Below, piece after piece: positions 10,530 through 28,090 of a stretch of 60,000 nucleotides of DNA. Location of the stretch: the NCBI GenBank assembly GCA_000320545.1, contig ADNK01000555.1:1-60000 (forward strand), read 5' to 3'. The notes below the pieces were generated by a model. That model did no database searches. It had not been told where the DNA came from and saw only the letters and a program-made list of their open reading frames with translations. Every line of letters starts with the position of its first letter. The first letter of the stretch is position 1. This DNA comes from Bigelowiella natans CCMP2755. Lineage: Eukaryota > Cercozoa > Chlorarachniophyceae. The translations under genes and the position numbers were made by a program.

Positions 10530-12964
10530 TCACAAAATTGTCAAATTGAAGACTCGCAAGGATTTGAACAGGAAGCTTCTCATAATTTTCTCTGCTTCCT
10601 TGTCCTTTGTAAAAATACATGATATTTTTTCGTTTGACCTGATTTAGAGCATACTGTTGAAGATTGTAAACGAAATCAATCGCTTTCGGACGTGAATAAT
10701 TGTGGGCAAGGACAGCCTCCTATCGTATAACATGATTGTAAATTGCAACACTTCATCAAATCCCCGGACAGATTACGTGAAAATGAAACGATGCAACCTC
10801 AATGAACTCCTTCAATTCTTCGTGAATTTTAATCGATGAAGGCACCTTCAGCGTGATGACGTGTCAATATGCGAACTATTCTCCACCAGTTACCAAAACA
10901 CCTTAAAATTTTGCCTTTTCCTTGCAAAATCTTCTCTCTCACATCTTGAATAGCTGAATCGATGACCCATGTCAAAATCGATAGATACTAATCTTTAATT
11001 ATCTAAATTAATCTCTTACTTCATGAATGGTTGATACGAAGTAACAACAAAATATGTGATCAGCCCCAAACTGTATACATCCACCTTAATATTTATGCAA
11101 ATAAACAAGTTACCTTTCTATGTTTTTGATCAAATTGATTCTAATAAACCTTTTCATCATACTCGACGGGTTCAATGAGAACCTGAGAAGTGCCAAAATT
11201 GTCATGTTGATGAAATGAAGAAAATTGCCATATCAAACCTCTGGTGCCATATATCTCAGAGTTCTTTCGGAATAGCAGATGTTCCGGTTTTGTTTGTATC
11301 ACATTACAAGGCACCATGTTAAAGATTGAACTGTCAGGAACAAACTAAAGTGAGTAATGTAAAATATCTCCTCACCCCGTTCTTCCGGTCATTTTGTACC
11401 CCCTGCACATAAAATCAAGATTCAGAAGGTTATTACAGAATTCAGAGATTTTAACCTATCCATCTTTTTTGAAGCCCTTATTCTAGCAAGTCCAAAGTCC
11501 CCAAGTTTTGCCTTTCGATTATGTCTTAGAGATACTTTCGATAGTGGGAAACAATCAATATTCTATTAATGTTAAACGAACTGTTTTTTTTTATTTTTGA
11601 GGAAGTTGGAAGTTGTACCTGTCCACCGGAACCAAACATGATGTTATCTGGGTTACCGCATGCAACAGATGTTCATGATTTATGAAATGGAAAAGAATAC
11701 AATGCTTACCAGGCTTCAAATCTTTCCGAATTAAGTCCACAATATACCAAAAATAGATCAATTCAAACTCTTTTAACCAAAGAAATGGTCCATACCGCGG
11801 TGGATAATCGGAGGCCTATTTCCGTGTAAATATGCAACTGCCTATGTAATCAAGTAAATGGAATTATTCTGATAGGACTCAAAGATAACTTTTGCCCAAT
11901 TTTCTTCGTTCTATCACCTGTCCAATACTGATAGCTATATCCAGTGCTTCTTCCAACCTCAATTCTTCAAATGTCAACGAATATATTCATATTTACCAGT
12001 CTACGACAGTGTTTGATTTTTAAACAGCATGGTTAGTTACTTTTATTTCTCATCTTTTGGGTTAAGTTGCCAGAAAACATATACTCCATCAAAATCTGAT
12101 ACAAACGAACACATAGAACATAATTGGTTAATTGGTTATTACAGATATTATTTGGTATTTTACACCCTTTCTCCATGCATTGGATGGAAGCTTGCGCCTT
12201 AATTTGAAAAACGGTCAGATTTCTTGTACGAACGATGCTAATGCTATAGAAATGTATGGCTGATATCGCATACCAAGGAACATGACGATGTTTGGATGGC
12301 GAAGGGTTCTCCAAAGAGCTATTTCTCTTCGAATATCCTGACCAAAATTCTTAATGATTTCTCAGTTTTCAATTTTGTTTGTTTCAATTGGAAGTACTTT
12401 GACGTCGTGCTGGTTCTCTCTGTCTGTAATCTGCTTTATTACTACCTGCAGCACAAATATTTATTCCTAAGCCAAAGCTATTGACAACACAACTACCTGG
12501 ATTCCTCGAAAGAATCCTCGATATATTTGAGCGCAATTTCCCGCTAAATAAAAATAGAACCTTTAGAAGCCAAATTCCAACTTGAGTTTACCTTTACCTG
12601 CTATCGGTTTGTTTTCCATCTTTATATCTGCTGATGGAACAAACCTGTGTGTGGCACCAATATTTACGATAGAAGATATGTAACATGTATGGTACATCTA
12701 CCAATTCTCCCTTTTTCCATATGTTAGAAGGAGGCTTGGGATTTCATTTGATATCTTAGAATTTATGTGCTTTGCCAGATACTTGAATTATCATTATTAT
12801 GGTCACTTAATAATGAAATTCACAAATAGAACCGAGTCTCTATTTACCTTTGGCACGCCAGAATCTGGGGAACTTTGATGAATGTGTTGCTGATCAATTT
12901 TCCCCCTCGAAGTGTTTAATTTTGAGTCTTTTTGAACCTTGTGTTGGAAGTGGGACATGCTCAT
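10530..12964 (-). CDS. TKL/Raf-like protein kinase
   Basis: A compact kinase gene with about 16 short exons and introns of about 45-100 bases. In order: glycine-rich loop in GNCAQIYRGFFRGIQ (exon 12497-12543), beta-3 lysine in VVIKQITD, helix C glutamate and the TKL-typical LRHPNIVMFLG (near 12270), hinge ILMEYMFSGNL, then AVAYLHGNRPPIIHR. The catalytic aspartate codon is completed by a 12-base exon at 11710-11721, giving HRDLKPDNIMFGSGG. Next come LGDFGLAR (near 11490), GTLRYMAPE (near 11260), DVYSLGLITYF (near 11060) and the C-lobe arginine in HNYSRPKAIDF. All catalytic residues are present, so it should be active. The end at 10530 follows a last exon ending RVFNLTIL. The upstream exon at 12848-12964 (MSMSHFQHKV) is tentative, since its phase does not join the next exon without one more exon. 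No regulatory domain is recognised. Confidence 0.82.
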
Positions 12965-13888
12965 TTCATGAGTAATTGAAGTTTAGCGGTGAGCGTACAC
13001 GAACTTGTTTACCCTTAATGACAAGGAAAAATACCTGGTCTACATCGTCATCATCGTCTGTGAGGACATTGTATCTGTCGCTCTTCGTAAGAAAACGCGG
13101 TGATTTGTGGTCGCTCCGCGGTGAACCAATCAATTTTGAATTCTACCATAGTAATGCCCCAGAACATAAGCATAGGTGGTGACAAGACTTGTGGAAATTT
13201 CAGTCACCATTTGTGTGGACAAATAGAGCCTTGATCCTTAAGACACTGTCATGACAAAAGGAAAATTTCACCAATGAACCACCTGGTCATCTATTTCATC
13301 CACATGTTCACATCAATGGACATAGTGACACAGCAGTTCAAGTGCGATAAAGTAAAAAACCACAGCCTCTCACACTTCTCTAGAGAGTGATGGATAACCA
13401 TTGAACATTTTAAAATACATGTGATCCAATCTATCAAAGTATCTCAAGTAGACACCAATGAGCGCGAGGCAAATGACACGTTCCATTGATCATTCCATCA
13501 TCGGATCGACTGACTTTGTTCTGAGATGTAAGATCCGGGTAGAGGCTCGGTAAAAGCAGGAAAGAGCGCAAATTCGGCATTTCCTTTCACGCGACAAACT
13601 GCATTTCTCCTCACCAAAAAAAAAAGGACTTAGTGCTGGTTGGAGTTGCCGATATTTTAATTAGGGTTTAGCCGGTGGGGCCCTATTTCGTCCGTTCTCC
13701 AAGATTTAACAGACCCCTACCCAAGTTCATGTCGTAGGGCAAAAAGGCCCTCGAGTTACGAAAATCGTAAACAAATAAACAAAAGCTGGAAGATTGGAAA
13801 TCCGTTCCCACCATCACAAATCTCATGAATGATGCATAAACTATTATTCATCAAATCCTGGTCACGGTAACCCTTCCATAGATTGATC
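12965..13888. promoter_or_regulatory. Divergent spacer, kinase / NTF2-like gene
   Basis: About 920 bases between two divergently transcribed genes. It is mostly AT-rich, with a poly-A run near 13616-13626 and no convincing exon. Missing 5' exons of the kinase could lie here, because its tentative first exon does not join cleanly. A minus-strand open frame at 13756-13962 overlaps the start of the next gene and has no family resemblance. Confidence 0.4.
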
Positions 13889-14437
13889 ATGGTAGAACAT
13901 GATAATAATGAGGACGATGAGAAGCATGAGAAAAAGCTACTGAAGCTACATCGACCTTGCAATTCTTACAATCTCTATGCAATTGAAGCCATTGTGCGGC
14001 GTTACTTTGTCGCAAACTCCTCACCGGTGGATCTCGAGGACCTTTGGTCTATCATGACCGAAGATGTGGTCGCTGAATACCCTTCTAGTACATCTCGTGG
14101 ATTACAGCAGTACAAAAGTAACGTAACACGGAATACGAATATCATTCGAAGGTGCTTTTGCTATAGTCGTGTGAAACCTACTAATTTCGAAATATCTAAG
14201 AATGAAAAGGGTAAAAACAATGAAGTCAATGTCATAGTTCCTTGGACATACTCAGCGATGCTTTTGTTCTGTTGTTGCCCATTATGTGCATCTGGGGTTA
14301 ATATCTTCACCATCCGATCTGAACCTGGTGTTGATGAAGACCCATCAAGTGATAGAATTTTGATCAGTTATGTTAAGACAGTAGTGGGAAGTACGAAAGG
14401 CCGCGAAGAAGCTTCAAAATGGAGGCAGAACAGTTGA
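13889..14437 (+). CDS. Small NTF2/SnoaL-like protein
   Basis: A single exon of 182 residues from the ATG at 13889. After an acidic, lysine-rich start (EHDNNEDDEKHEKK) comes YAIEAIVRRYFVANSS, then LEDLWSIMTEDVVAEYP, a G-x2-x-Y helix (GLQQYKSNV), beta-rich segments (VIVPWTYSAML) and ILISYVKTVVG. This order of helix, D-x2-x-L, D-V-V and alternating strands resembles NTF2-like/SnoaL folds, which serve many roles from ligand binding to isomerases. A cysteine cluster, LFCCCPLC, lies in the middle. Family assignment is by pattern only and no catalytic residues can be named. It is divergent from the kinase and convergent with adenylosuccinate synthetase. Confidence 0.65.
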   Translation: MVEHDNNEDDEKHEKKLLKLHRPCNSYNLYAIEAIVRRYFVANSSPVDLEDLWSIMTEDVVAEYPSSTSRGLQQYKSNVTRNTNIIRRCFCYSRVKPTNFEISKNEKGKNNEVNVIVPWTYSAMLLFCCCPLCASGVNIFTIRSEPGVDEDPSSDRILISYVKTVVGSTKGREEASKWRQNS

Positions 14438-15648
14438 GCTGCCTATCATTTATCAACAATGAAAATTACTACACAACGACATAGTTTATAAATGAATCAT
14501 GAGCCTTGCACTGTAGCATGTAGCGTGTACTCCGCGTCAACGCGTCAACCAACATGCACTTTAGTGTTCACTTGTCGGACATAATATGAATGCGCACATC
14601 TTTTACGCATTTGTGTGCTTTTTTAATCGATGATTTTGGCTCACAATTGCCACCAATTCTAGAATTGTTAGCAAATGCAAGTCTACGAACAATGACAAAT
14701 GTACGACTTCTCGAAGACATGAACAAAGCACAGGTCTAGAGGTGTACTACGCACGCTAACACGTGCTGCGTGCTGCAGGGAAATAAAGATTGCCATCAAG
14801 ATGGTAGCTGCGCTGCACATTGCACAGCTAGACAGCTACCTAGCTACATGAGCAGGATGGCCATTGAACAGATTTGACTTAATTCAATCATTGATTATAT
14901 CCGTCTCTTGCACAATCTGTTCACATTGTGTCGCATGCACATGTAATAGACATGCTAGCATGTTCGGTTGTTGCGCGGTGCTGGCATTCAGACTTGCATC
15001 ATCACAGAAGCACAAGCATGCCCCATCTCCACATCGCCCACGTGCTGACATGCACACTGCTAGACTGCTAGACTGCCTAACTGCTGGCCAACGATGCATG
15101 CAGCATGATCAAAATGTGGGACAAATAAACATGAAGTTGGCGAATGCCGCATCATGCTAGCAAGGCATCACACCTCACTAGCTCATTTCAATTTTAGCTC
15201 GCACTGCATTGCCAGATTGCATTGCCAGATTGCATTGCAAATCAACATGGCTTGTGCTGCGATGCACTGTCTAGCCGTGCGCATAGCGACGGCATGCATG
15301 ACCTGTCATGCTAGCATGATGGCAGATCGATCTAGGTCACGGCTCTGCGATGCTAATATTCACCTGACAATTTGATGTGACTGAACACCTTGAAACGGTC
15401 AAGCAATTTTGTTAATGTGAAATCTGCAATGATGCAATTTTGTTCGTCGTTGCACCTTGCAAACAATTGTACATGAGTGTCTGGTTGCATCCACTACACG
15501 ACACAGTGCTAAACGCAACTGATTAGACTTATATGAAAAGGAAATGATTCTTTGAAGTAGTAGAATGGTATGTGTCACTCAGCAATCTGATCTAGTGATA
15601 ATGATTATTGTCTTATCACAATCCTGCTAGCCTGTTGCACTCTGGTAA
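14438..15648. repeat. Convergent 3' spacer with two CATGCTAGCATG palindromes
   Basis: A 1.2-kb gap between converging genes, and a rich example of the palindrome-dense spacers. Perfect CATGCTAGCATG occurs at 14951-14962 and 15307-15318, and CATGCTAGCA at 15153-15162. CTACGCACGCTAACACG at 14747-14763 matches 6701-6717 with one change. Repeated words TGCATTGCCAGAT, CTAGACTGCTAGACTGC (about 15061-15077) and GATGCATGCAGCATG are also seen. Open frames on both strands (for example 14864-15160) are cysteine- and histidine-rich products of this composition and are not accepted as genes. Confidence 0.75.
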
Positions 15649-20036
<4,388 letters not shown>

Positions 20037-20605
20037 TGTCCCAACAGCACGTTTCGAAGATTGCTTGCACTTTAACGCGTTTACCGCTTGCAATTCCTCG
20101 GGTGATGGAAGCAAAAATGTAAGTCGGCCAATATAAATGTATGCGGTTTGCTTCAATCCGAGGCGATATGCATTCAAGACTTAGATTTGGTCAAAGATAC
20201 GGCTGCCGAAAAGGTCGTTTCTCAGGAAAGCCGTGGGGTTCCGTAGCAAACTGGGTCTAATACCCTACGTTTCTTTTGATCCGAGATGGCTATTGACCAC
20301 AAGGAAGTATTGCGCTGAACATTTGAACCCTTGAAATTGAATATTCGAATTGTCAATTAGATACGTCACAATGATTTCGTACCTGGATTTACAATGGATT
20401 GTTAATGGATTTTAGATTTCGAGAATATTCCATTGTCGCAGATGAAGATAATACTACGCATTTTAATCGCTAAATAAAACCTTCTTTCGGATTCGGCTTC
20501 CGGCAGGTTCCAGAAGAACAAGGACAGAACAGGATTTAACACAAACGAGCAGACGAGGAGGGGAGGAGGAGAAGGAATTGGGTCAGCCTGATAATCAGTA
20601 AAAAT
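20037..20605. promoter_or_regulatory. Divergent spacer, adenylosuccinate synthetase / basic protein
   Basis: About 570 bases between two divergent starts. The adenylosuccinate synthetase frame stays open upstream to about 20177 without another ATG. No motif stands out, and I see no exon. Confidence 0.4.
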
Positions 20606-21834
20606 ATGAATGACTTCCATCAGAAGCAGCGAGACGATAGCTTGATGAAGAATTACAATGTGAGCAAAGTTCAGCACATAGAGCGCAGTCATTGTAGAAG
20701 TAGAAGAGAGGTGCGGAAAAGCATGCCATGTCCTGGACCACCGCGACGGTTGTGGCGAGGCCAATTTTACAGCTACAGAAGAGAACGGGTCGAACAAATA
20801 AGACGTCGTCAGGATACAAATGCCAACCTTCAATTTATCCAGGCAAGGGAATGCCAGCACGCTGTTGCAGCCATTCAAACTAAAAATACTAAGCACGAAA
20901 AGTTACCGAGGAAACAGCTGGATTTGCGCCGTGAAACTAAGACGGCGGAAGGCAATGGAATATGGAGCAACCCTAAGTTCTTAAGAGAGCAGCGACTGAA
21001 AATGAGATTCTCAAAAATGAACTCCATTCGTTTGGGTATAAAATTCATACAGTTGATGTGTAAGCTGAGATTATTACTTATGAACGGATCAATTCTAATC
21101 ACAGGGGGCATCCCTGAAAATTTAATACTGCAATATGGGGTAGAATGACCATCATACTTTACCTTAATTATACTTTCCGCTTAATTCCAAATCATTATGA
21201 TTAAATTTTGAGCACATCTATAAATTGTATGGTATGTTCCTGCAGGGAATCAAAAAGGTTCCACACACAAACAACTTCCCACACGCCATAATGAGATTCG
21301 TGTTCTCATTCTTGTCAACTTGGGTAATAATCTTCCACAATTTAAATGATGCAATCCAGTTTGGCCTAGTTAAAATACGCACTGTGTTTTTGTGCACTTA
21401 GGAGGTCAAGGGCTTGGAAATTGTCTGCAAGAATTGGTTGGTCGCGCTGTGTCAAAGCCTAACATGTTTTTCAACGCTTGCTTCTTTTTCTGTGTATCTG
21501 TTTCAGGCGGAGTATAATAAATACGGATACTTTAAATGAGTTCGCGACGGTTTCCAAAAATCCGCGGCAGAAGTTTAAGCGGGGGCTAAGTCCAGCACCT
21601 AATAATGAGAACGAGGCTCGACATGTGACTCAGAAAGCACTGCAGAGTTTGATCATTTTGAAAAGGGAAAGCAATGTGGCTTCTTTACGATCTAGGAAAT
21701 CATTTGGAGCATTGGCATTTTCTGAGCAAAAATCGACTAAATCCAGTAGACCATCATCATTTGAAGACCATGATGACGATAGAAGAACATTATTAAATGT
21801 TGTTGTTGTTGATGATGATGATGATGAGGAATAA
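20606..21834 (+). CDS. Hypothetical basic protein with acidic tail
   Basis: Not recognised. The first exon (ATG at 20606) is open for 180 codons, very basic and helical, with PCPGPPRRLWRGQFYSYRRE and many R/K-Q pairs, ending somewhere before 21148. A last exon begins after an acceptor near 21508 and reads NTDTLNEFATVSKNPRQKF, then a basic serine-rich stretch, and ends in an acidic run (VVDDDDDEE) with the stop at 21832-21834. One or more small exons may lie between, for example near 21401. Joining the two parts into one gene is inferred from strand, spacing and splice sites. An overlapping minus-strand frame (20402-20896) is hydrophobic and is judged a shadow. The composition suggests a nucleic-acid-binding or cytoskeletal protein, but no function is claimed. 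Confidence 0.5.
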
Positions 21835-22484
21835 GCGACGCTGTCTGGCTATACCTTCTAGACATTGATGCCCATAGCAGACGTTCATTTTCTAGATGAC
21901 CAATGTTAGCAGACGCTATATACAGTGTAAGTTGTTGTGATAATTGACATGCTGGCGGCGGAGCCCTAATATAAACAAAAAAACTACCATGCATGATCCA
22001 CATGCAAAGCTGTCTAGACATGAAACACAGCAGATGCACATGTACTTGATCAACACGTACACATTGCAGAACATATAGCAGCATGTATATGCGACCTACA
22101 TTGATGCCTAGAAGATTAGATGAGTAGCACCCTGTGATGCATAGTGCTAGCGGATCGAGTGCAAATAAAAGGCAGGCATTCATGTGCTACTGAGCGCTAA
22201 CGTCAGTGGTATATTTGCGTACCAAGCTGCTATGTGAATCGTGAATGATGCAGATGCAAGGCAGCAAATATGTAGCCGTGTGTGCTATAGTGTTTACAAT
22301 TTGGTATCCTCTTGGGTTCGGTGTTTATATTTGAATTTAGACAAAAAGAACCGTTCACAACGAACTATTCATGGAGACTTGATTTTAAAAATCTGGAATA
22401 TATGTATTGTTTTGCATTAAAAGTAAATATTTGATATTTATATATCAGCATTTGAAGCTAGGACGTCTATGGTCATGACGTCCA
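21835..22484. repeat. Convergent 3' spacer with CTAG and ATGCA words
   Basis: Gap between converging genes. It includes CTTCTAGACATTGATG, GTCTAGACATG, GTGCTAGCGG (near 22145), several CATGCA/TGCATG words and an AT-rich stretch near 22390-22450. It is a weaker member of the CTAGC-rich spacer set, with no perfect CATGCTAGCATG. The minus-strand frame 21737-22183 is rejected. Confidence 0.5.
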
Positions 22485-24142
22485 TTATTTGCTAGCTTTC
22501 TTCTCGAGAGGGGGGAACTCTTCAAAGAATTGTGCAAAATTGGTGAGCGACATGGTCTTTGCAAAATTCTGCCCAGCCATGCTTGAGATTTGTACTAGGT
22601 TTGGCTTGTCACCATTGCAGTCGCTTTGACCCTCACTGCACAGAAGTACAGCATCCTCATGCTCAAGTTCAGTTACTCTCTCCAGCTTCCATTTGAATTC
22701 TTGCGACTCTATCAACGACTTCTGCTTGTCATCCTTCTTATTTGCCTCCACGGAGCACACGTACATGCTCTGCAGGAGATGTACCTACACAGGGAAAACC
22801 GGAAACAATTTTAGGAGGCAAACATATGCTACAAATTACCGCACTACCACCAAACATAATACCAGCTGCATTGACGTACACGATAACACTGATGTGGTCA
22901 TGGAATGGACGCTTTCTGATTCTCTGTCACATTGTACATATTTCTCACCGGAAAGTCTGCAGGGAGAGGCTGAGAGAGCAATCCCTTAAATGCTTTCACA
23001 GAATAGTTTGCGCCAAGGGTCACGAGAGGCGAGATCGGCCTGGAAATCAGATACTTGCCAGGAGCCAAAGTTGCGAGCGCAACTAGCTGTGAGGTGCTAT
23101 CCTCATTGTACTTTTCGAAAGCAAGCTCCTTACACATATTTGGTGCAGGGAAAGACTTAACAAGAAGTTGGTCGATAATCCGTTGTAGCAATCCTGCTGC
23201 GTGTTCGGGGGACTTGAGCTTGGAGACGTGCTGGAAATAGTGATCCAGTAGGCCTTTGAAGGCGGCAAGATAACGATCTACATCCTGTTGATCATAGCAG
23301 TCACTTGAGCATTCTATCTGGATCATCTTCGAAAAGAAAGCAAAAGTGGGAGGTGACGTGTACTTCATAATAATACCTGTTTCCCAACTGGCTCCCCATT
23401 GTCTCGGGTCATCCGGAAGTGCATGAACCGTGCGTCCGAATAAGTTGCGATCATCTGCTGCAGGAGGTCCAAAGGCAGTTTATCAAAACTCTTCGCAAAC
23501 TGTTCTTCAATTGAAGAAATCTTGCTTCCGGTCAGCCAGTCTGCTGCCGTCTTCATAACAAGAGGAGAATGATTCTCTTCACTGCTTTTTCCTTTGTCAT
23601 TCGGCACCGAATGTCCAATGGAATCAGCGGCGACAAGAACCAACCTAAATTATTGGTGATGATAATAACATGATCAGAATAAGAACGGTAGTAAACTATG
23701 GTGAAGCAACCCTGTTCGCACCCTCATCCTCACAATTCTAGTATTCAGAAGAATCTCTGGATTAGAATTGCTCCAAAAACCAGCACCAGTATCCACCAAA
23801 AAAACACACATATTTGACATTCCTGTGCAGGATTGATAGTATTACTGTTCCGGAAGGCTCTCGAAGGCCAGCATGTTTGATTGCGATTCGAGCATCTCCA
23901 ACGTTTTCGTCCAAAGAGAACGGAGAAGATCCTGGCTTTCCGCAGTAGCCCTGTTTGCCTCGCTAGTCATGCGCTTGATGAGAGCGTTCCCCCCCTGCAA
24001 TACAAACGAAGAAAATGATTTGTTAAGTCAACAACCATCAATGCATGGGGACTATGATATGGAAAATAAGTTTGTGTGTCTCTGTCTGTGTGGGGGTGCC
24101 ATTCCACATACATGAGACTCTGCTAATTGGGTGTAATTAAGT

Positions 24143-24186
<44 letters not shown>

Positions 24187-25720
24187 TGATCTCATCATCT
24201 CGCAGACCTGCTGCTGCCGCTGATCATTACAAGACACGTAGTCCTTAATTGATGCGAAAGACTTCTGGTAGATGCTGAGCTCATTCCTCGCCAAATCGAG
24301 GTATTTGTTCAGACGGTCGCGGTGGCGAATCCAGCCCATAGACAAGTCCTCCAAAGCTTTCTTCGTGTCTCTGTCTTTCTGCTGCGCTTCAAATGAGGAG
24401 AGCTGCTCGGAGAGCTTGTCAAGCTTGCGGTTGAGGACTCCCACCTTCGAGAGCGAAATGTCGTCGGGGCCATTGGTTGTGTCCTTGTAGGCACGGATCT
24501 ACAGATAAGACGGTGATACGAATAATAACAAAGGGATAATAGTTACTCACTGTGATGGATGTTATTGTGATGACAACAATAAACTCTTCGTGTAGGCGTC
24601 ATCATCATCATTATCACCATCATCATCATAATCCCTTCTTTCCCTCTCCTCCTCCTCCTCCTCCTCCTCCTCACCAGGCGTTCCCCTCGGGTGAGGAAAT
24701 ACGAGCTGACACGCTGCTGCATCTGCACGGCCCAGTCTTGAACGGCAAGCGTGTTGTTCATGCTGTTCACTGTGCGCTGCACGCGCTCTTTCGCCCAATT
24801 TTGTCGACGCTGCATCATTCCTTTGCCTGATGACAATAAGTATTTACCATTACAAAATCACTCGTAGATTTGATGCCTCATCGATTCAATTACGCACCAT
24901 CGATTCTTGCAATTTGTAGCTCTGAATTATAGAGAGATTTGGCACGTCGAAGCAAGCTGTCTGCTCGCTCTAAGGCGTCAGCAACAACGCTGTCAGCCTC
25001 ATCACTCGAGTTGGCACGCTTGACAGCACCATGTGCATCCTGGATAACCCTTATAGCTTCCGTGTGTGCTGTTTCCACCTATTGTGATATCAAGTAGCAT
25101 TTCGAATGCACATTAGCGAGGCCGATGTTGCTTCGAGTTTTCCCCGAGAGATCGGCGATGATGCCTCTTTCATCTAGTGTGCAAATTGGTTCTCTCTCTC
25201 TCTCTCTCACATGACTACAGACTTGCACACACGACGTACCTCTTCATGCACGTTGGGGGGGAGAAGATATTTTTCGACGCTGCTCTGGAAATCACTGAAC
25301 AATTCGGCCGGATTTGTTTCGAAAAGCATCTTCTTCTTCGGCGCGACCTATTTGTTGGAGGCAGCGGTATATATGGAACGCGGTAGAGTTAATGACACGA
25401 TTAAGAAAACGGTCTAGGCTTTCATCAATTCCCTTTACCTTCGCAACTTCCTGCTCCACTTTAAGCATCGTCACTTGCGAGTAGTAATCCATGAGCATGT
25501 CTATATTGGTCATTAAGTTTTCCGCCAAAAGCTCAATGTTCTTGATGACAGCCGCCGTTCCAGCACGGACGGCGTCGCGGAGGCAATACAGATCGCACAG
25601 CACCTTCAAACAAAGGCAAAAACAGAGAAATGAATGAAAAAGTCATATTATTTCCAATATAATGGATTAAAACTCAAATTCAATACTTTCCCCCCTCGCC
25701 CCATGTATAGCACAAATGCG

Positions 25721-25763
<43 letters not shown>

Positions 25764-26670
25764 CCAAGTTGAACCCATTTTGCATTGGGTTGCAGTCATC
25801 GTATCCTTCACGTTCTTCATGCATGTCATAGCCGTTTTGAGCGGTGGCCACTGCAAAATCCTTGATCGCGGACGTGAGAGCGTACGCGCGATCGCACGTT
25901 TGGGAGAATTGGAAGCCCATAGAGAACGAAGGCCCAGCTAGTCCTCCTCCTCCACCAGCGGAAACATCAGGTAGGAACGCACACTGAACGGAAAGACTGT
26001 CAACCACCAAGCCGATGGTGTCGCTGACCATCTCAAAGCTTAAATGCACCTGTTTGCGGATGATGTTTGTAAGAATAAGAACGACCTATAAAGCTGGAGA
26101 AGAGAAAGTACCTTAGCCGATTCCCACGCGCGCTCGATATCTCTTTGGTTGCAGTCGTTCTCAACGGCCGCTGTCATTGTGGTTTCGTCGGTCTTTCCCC
26201 ATTTCTTCCAGGATGTGCCTGCTACAATCCCACAAGCGTCTTTCTCCGTGAAGAGTTCCTAAGGAAAATATAACAGAATAACGGTTATAATTGTAGTACT
26301 AGTAGTCGTAGCCACACACCGTAGAAGAAGAATATTTTCAAGGCAAATACAGAAGTTTCTTTCAGTGTTTGCAGACGACTAATCATGCGGATCAATATAT
26401 TCGGTGTATATCTCCCTCAGTATATTATTACCGTGGCCTCTTCGTAGGCCTCCTCCTCCATCTTTAAGCAGCCTTCGTTGTACTCTGGCTGAGCGGCCTC
26501 GAATTTGACTATTGCTGGCTTTTGCGGTTTACCACCAGGGGCAGCGCCGCCGTTCTTAGCATCAGATGTCATTCCGTCACCAATCATTGGCTTGAACCCG
26601 ATCAGAGAATATCTGTGAGTGGAGGGGGAAACATATGATGAGGATCAACACCTGCACGCCGTCTAGGCAC

Positions 26671-26707
<37 letters not shown>

Positions 26708-28030
26708 GTGTAAAATTTGTAGACAGAGAATTTTCTCCTCATTATTTGTTACTTGGTGCCAACAGATGTCTCGTAGAGCCAGTTGACTTCCATTGGATGT
26801 ACGGTGTCGCCATTCTGCTTGGAGCACCTCTCCTTGGACGCATCCTTCTCAAGAGGGTCGTAGAGACACCATTGCTCAGTAGTCTTCTTGTATTTTATCG
26901 TCGGAACCTTGTTGCTATGCAGCTAATACGATATTCGAGGATAAAGAACAGATAATAAGCAAGTCAGCTTGCAATAATATGAAGCAAATCCATACGACTC
27001 ATTCACGATATTAGCCATTCACACACTGTACGCGCTGGGTACGACGTTCTTTGGATCTCTAATCATCTAGTCATCATCATTACAACTTACCATCCCACTC
27101 TTGCAGCGCATATCAGCCTTGCACAGGGCGTTCATTTGGTTGATATCGCTCTGACTAGACCAGTAGCTGTAAAACGGCTTGTCTGCATCCTTCGACTGCC
27201 TCATTCCACCGACCGTGCCGACGTTACTCCTAGCATAACCGTTTAAGCCAATATTGCACACCATCTGTTTGTTGCTTTTGGTTCCAACGCGTCTGTTCAA
27301 GGCCAAGCGAGCGGCCTCAACGGTGCGGTAAGGCCCGTCTACACTGCGGCGCTGCAAGCCAACGACGCAAAACCACGTGCCTGAGTTTGGAGAAGGGGTC
27401 GGGGCGGGGGTTGGGTACAGTGTAGGAGCCTTCGAGGCGCGTTTATCCCTGCACGGTTTGCTCTCCAAACACATCTTATTCATTGTCGCGACGTCATCTT
27501 TACCGCGATAGTAAGCTTTGAAGTGAGGGGCACTGAGTTATTATTAGCGAAAAGTCTTAGCTTCAAGATGGGCAGAAATTGCAATGGAGCACTAGTTTTT
27601 TTTATATCCCCTCCCTATAATACACCGCTACTTGGCTATTACTCTTACGTACATTTGCCTCTGCATTCCATCTTTAGAGTTGAGAACTGACGGGTTGGCA
27701 CGGGCAGTCTTTGTAGCGGAGGTAATCTGGCAGATCATTTGGGGGTTGAGAGAGGAAGCATCGTACTTGTTAAGTTCTGCCCTGGCAGAAGAAAGGGACG
27801 AGTATGGTCCTGATACTGTACCCTGTTGTTGGAATAAATGTAGAGACCATTATTCGTCAAATCATTGGTGAATTCTTTCGATAACTGAATGAATTGAAAA
27901 CTTATCTTCCACCTCTGCATTCATATTTGTTCTATTACGCTCAGGTCCTCTCCTCTCTCTCCCCCTCCTGGTCCTCTCCTCTCTCTCCCCCTCCTGGTCC
28001 TCTCCTCTCTCTCCCCCTCTTTCACACGCA

Positions 28031-28090
<60 letters not shown>

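Noticed and set aside
12471-12497. A possible 19-base intron (GTAGTTGTGTTGTCAATAG) in the kinase gene, like nucleomorph pygmy introns
   Set aside because: Only a 51-base intron ending CTGCAG joins the glycine-rich loop frame to V-V-I-K in phase. The 19-base reading loses the kinase fold.
14864-15375. Open frames with many Cys/His, zinc-finger-like at first glance
   Set aside because: Cysteine and histidine come from repeated TGCATG words. Spacing is irregular and both strands are equally open.
20402-20896. Minus-strand open frame of 164 codons, hydrophobic
   Set aside because: It overlaps the plus-strand basic ORF and the divergent spacer, has no family resemblance, and a basic sense strand commonly gives a hydrophobic antisense frame.
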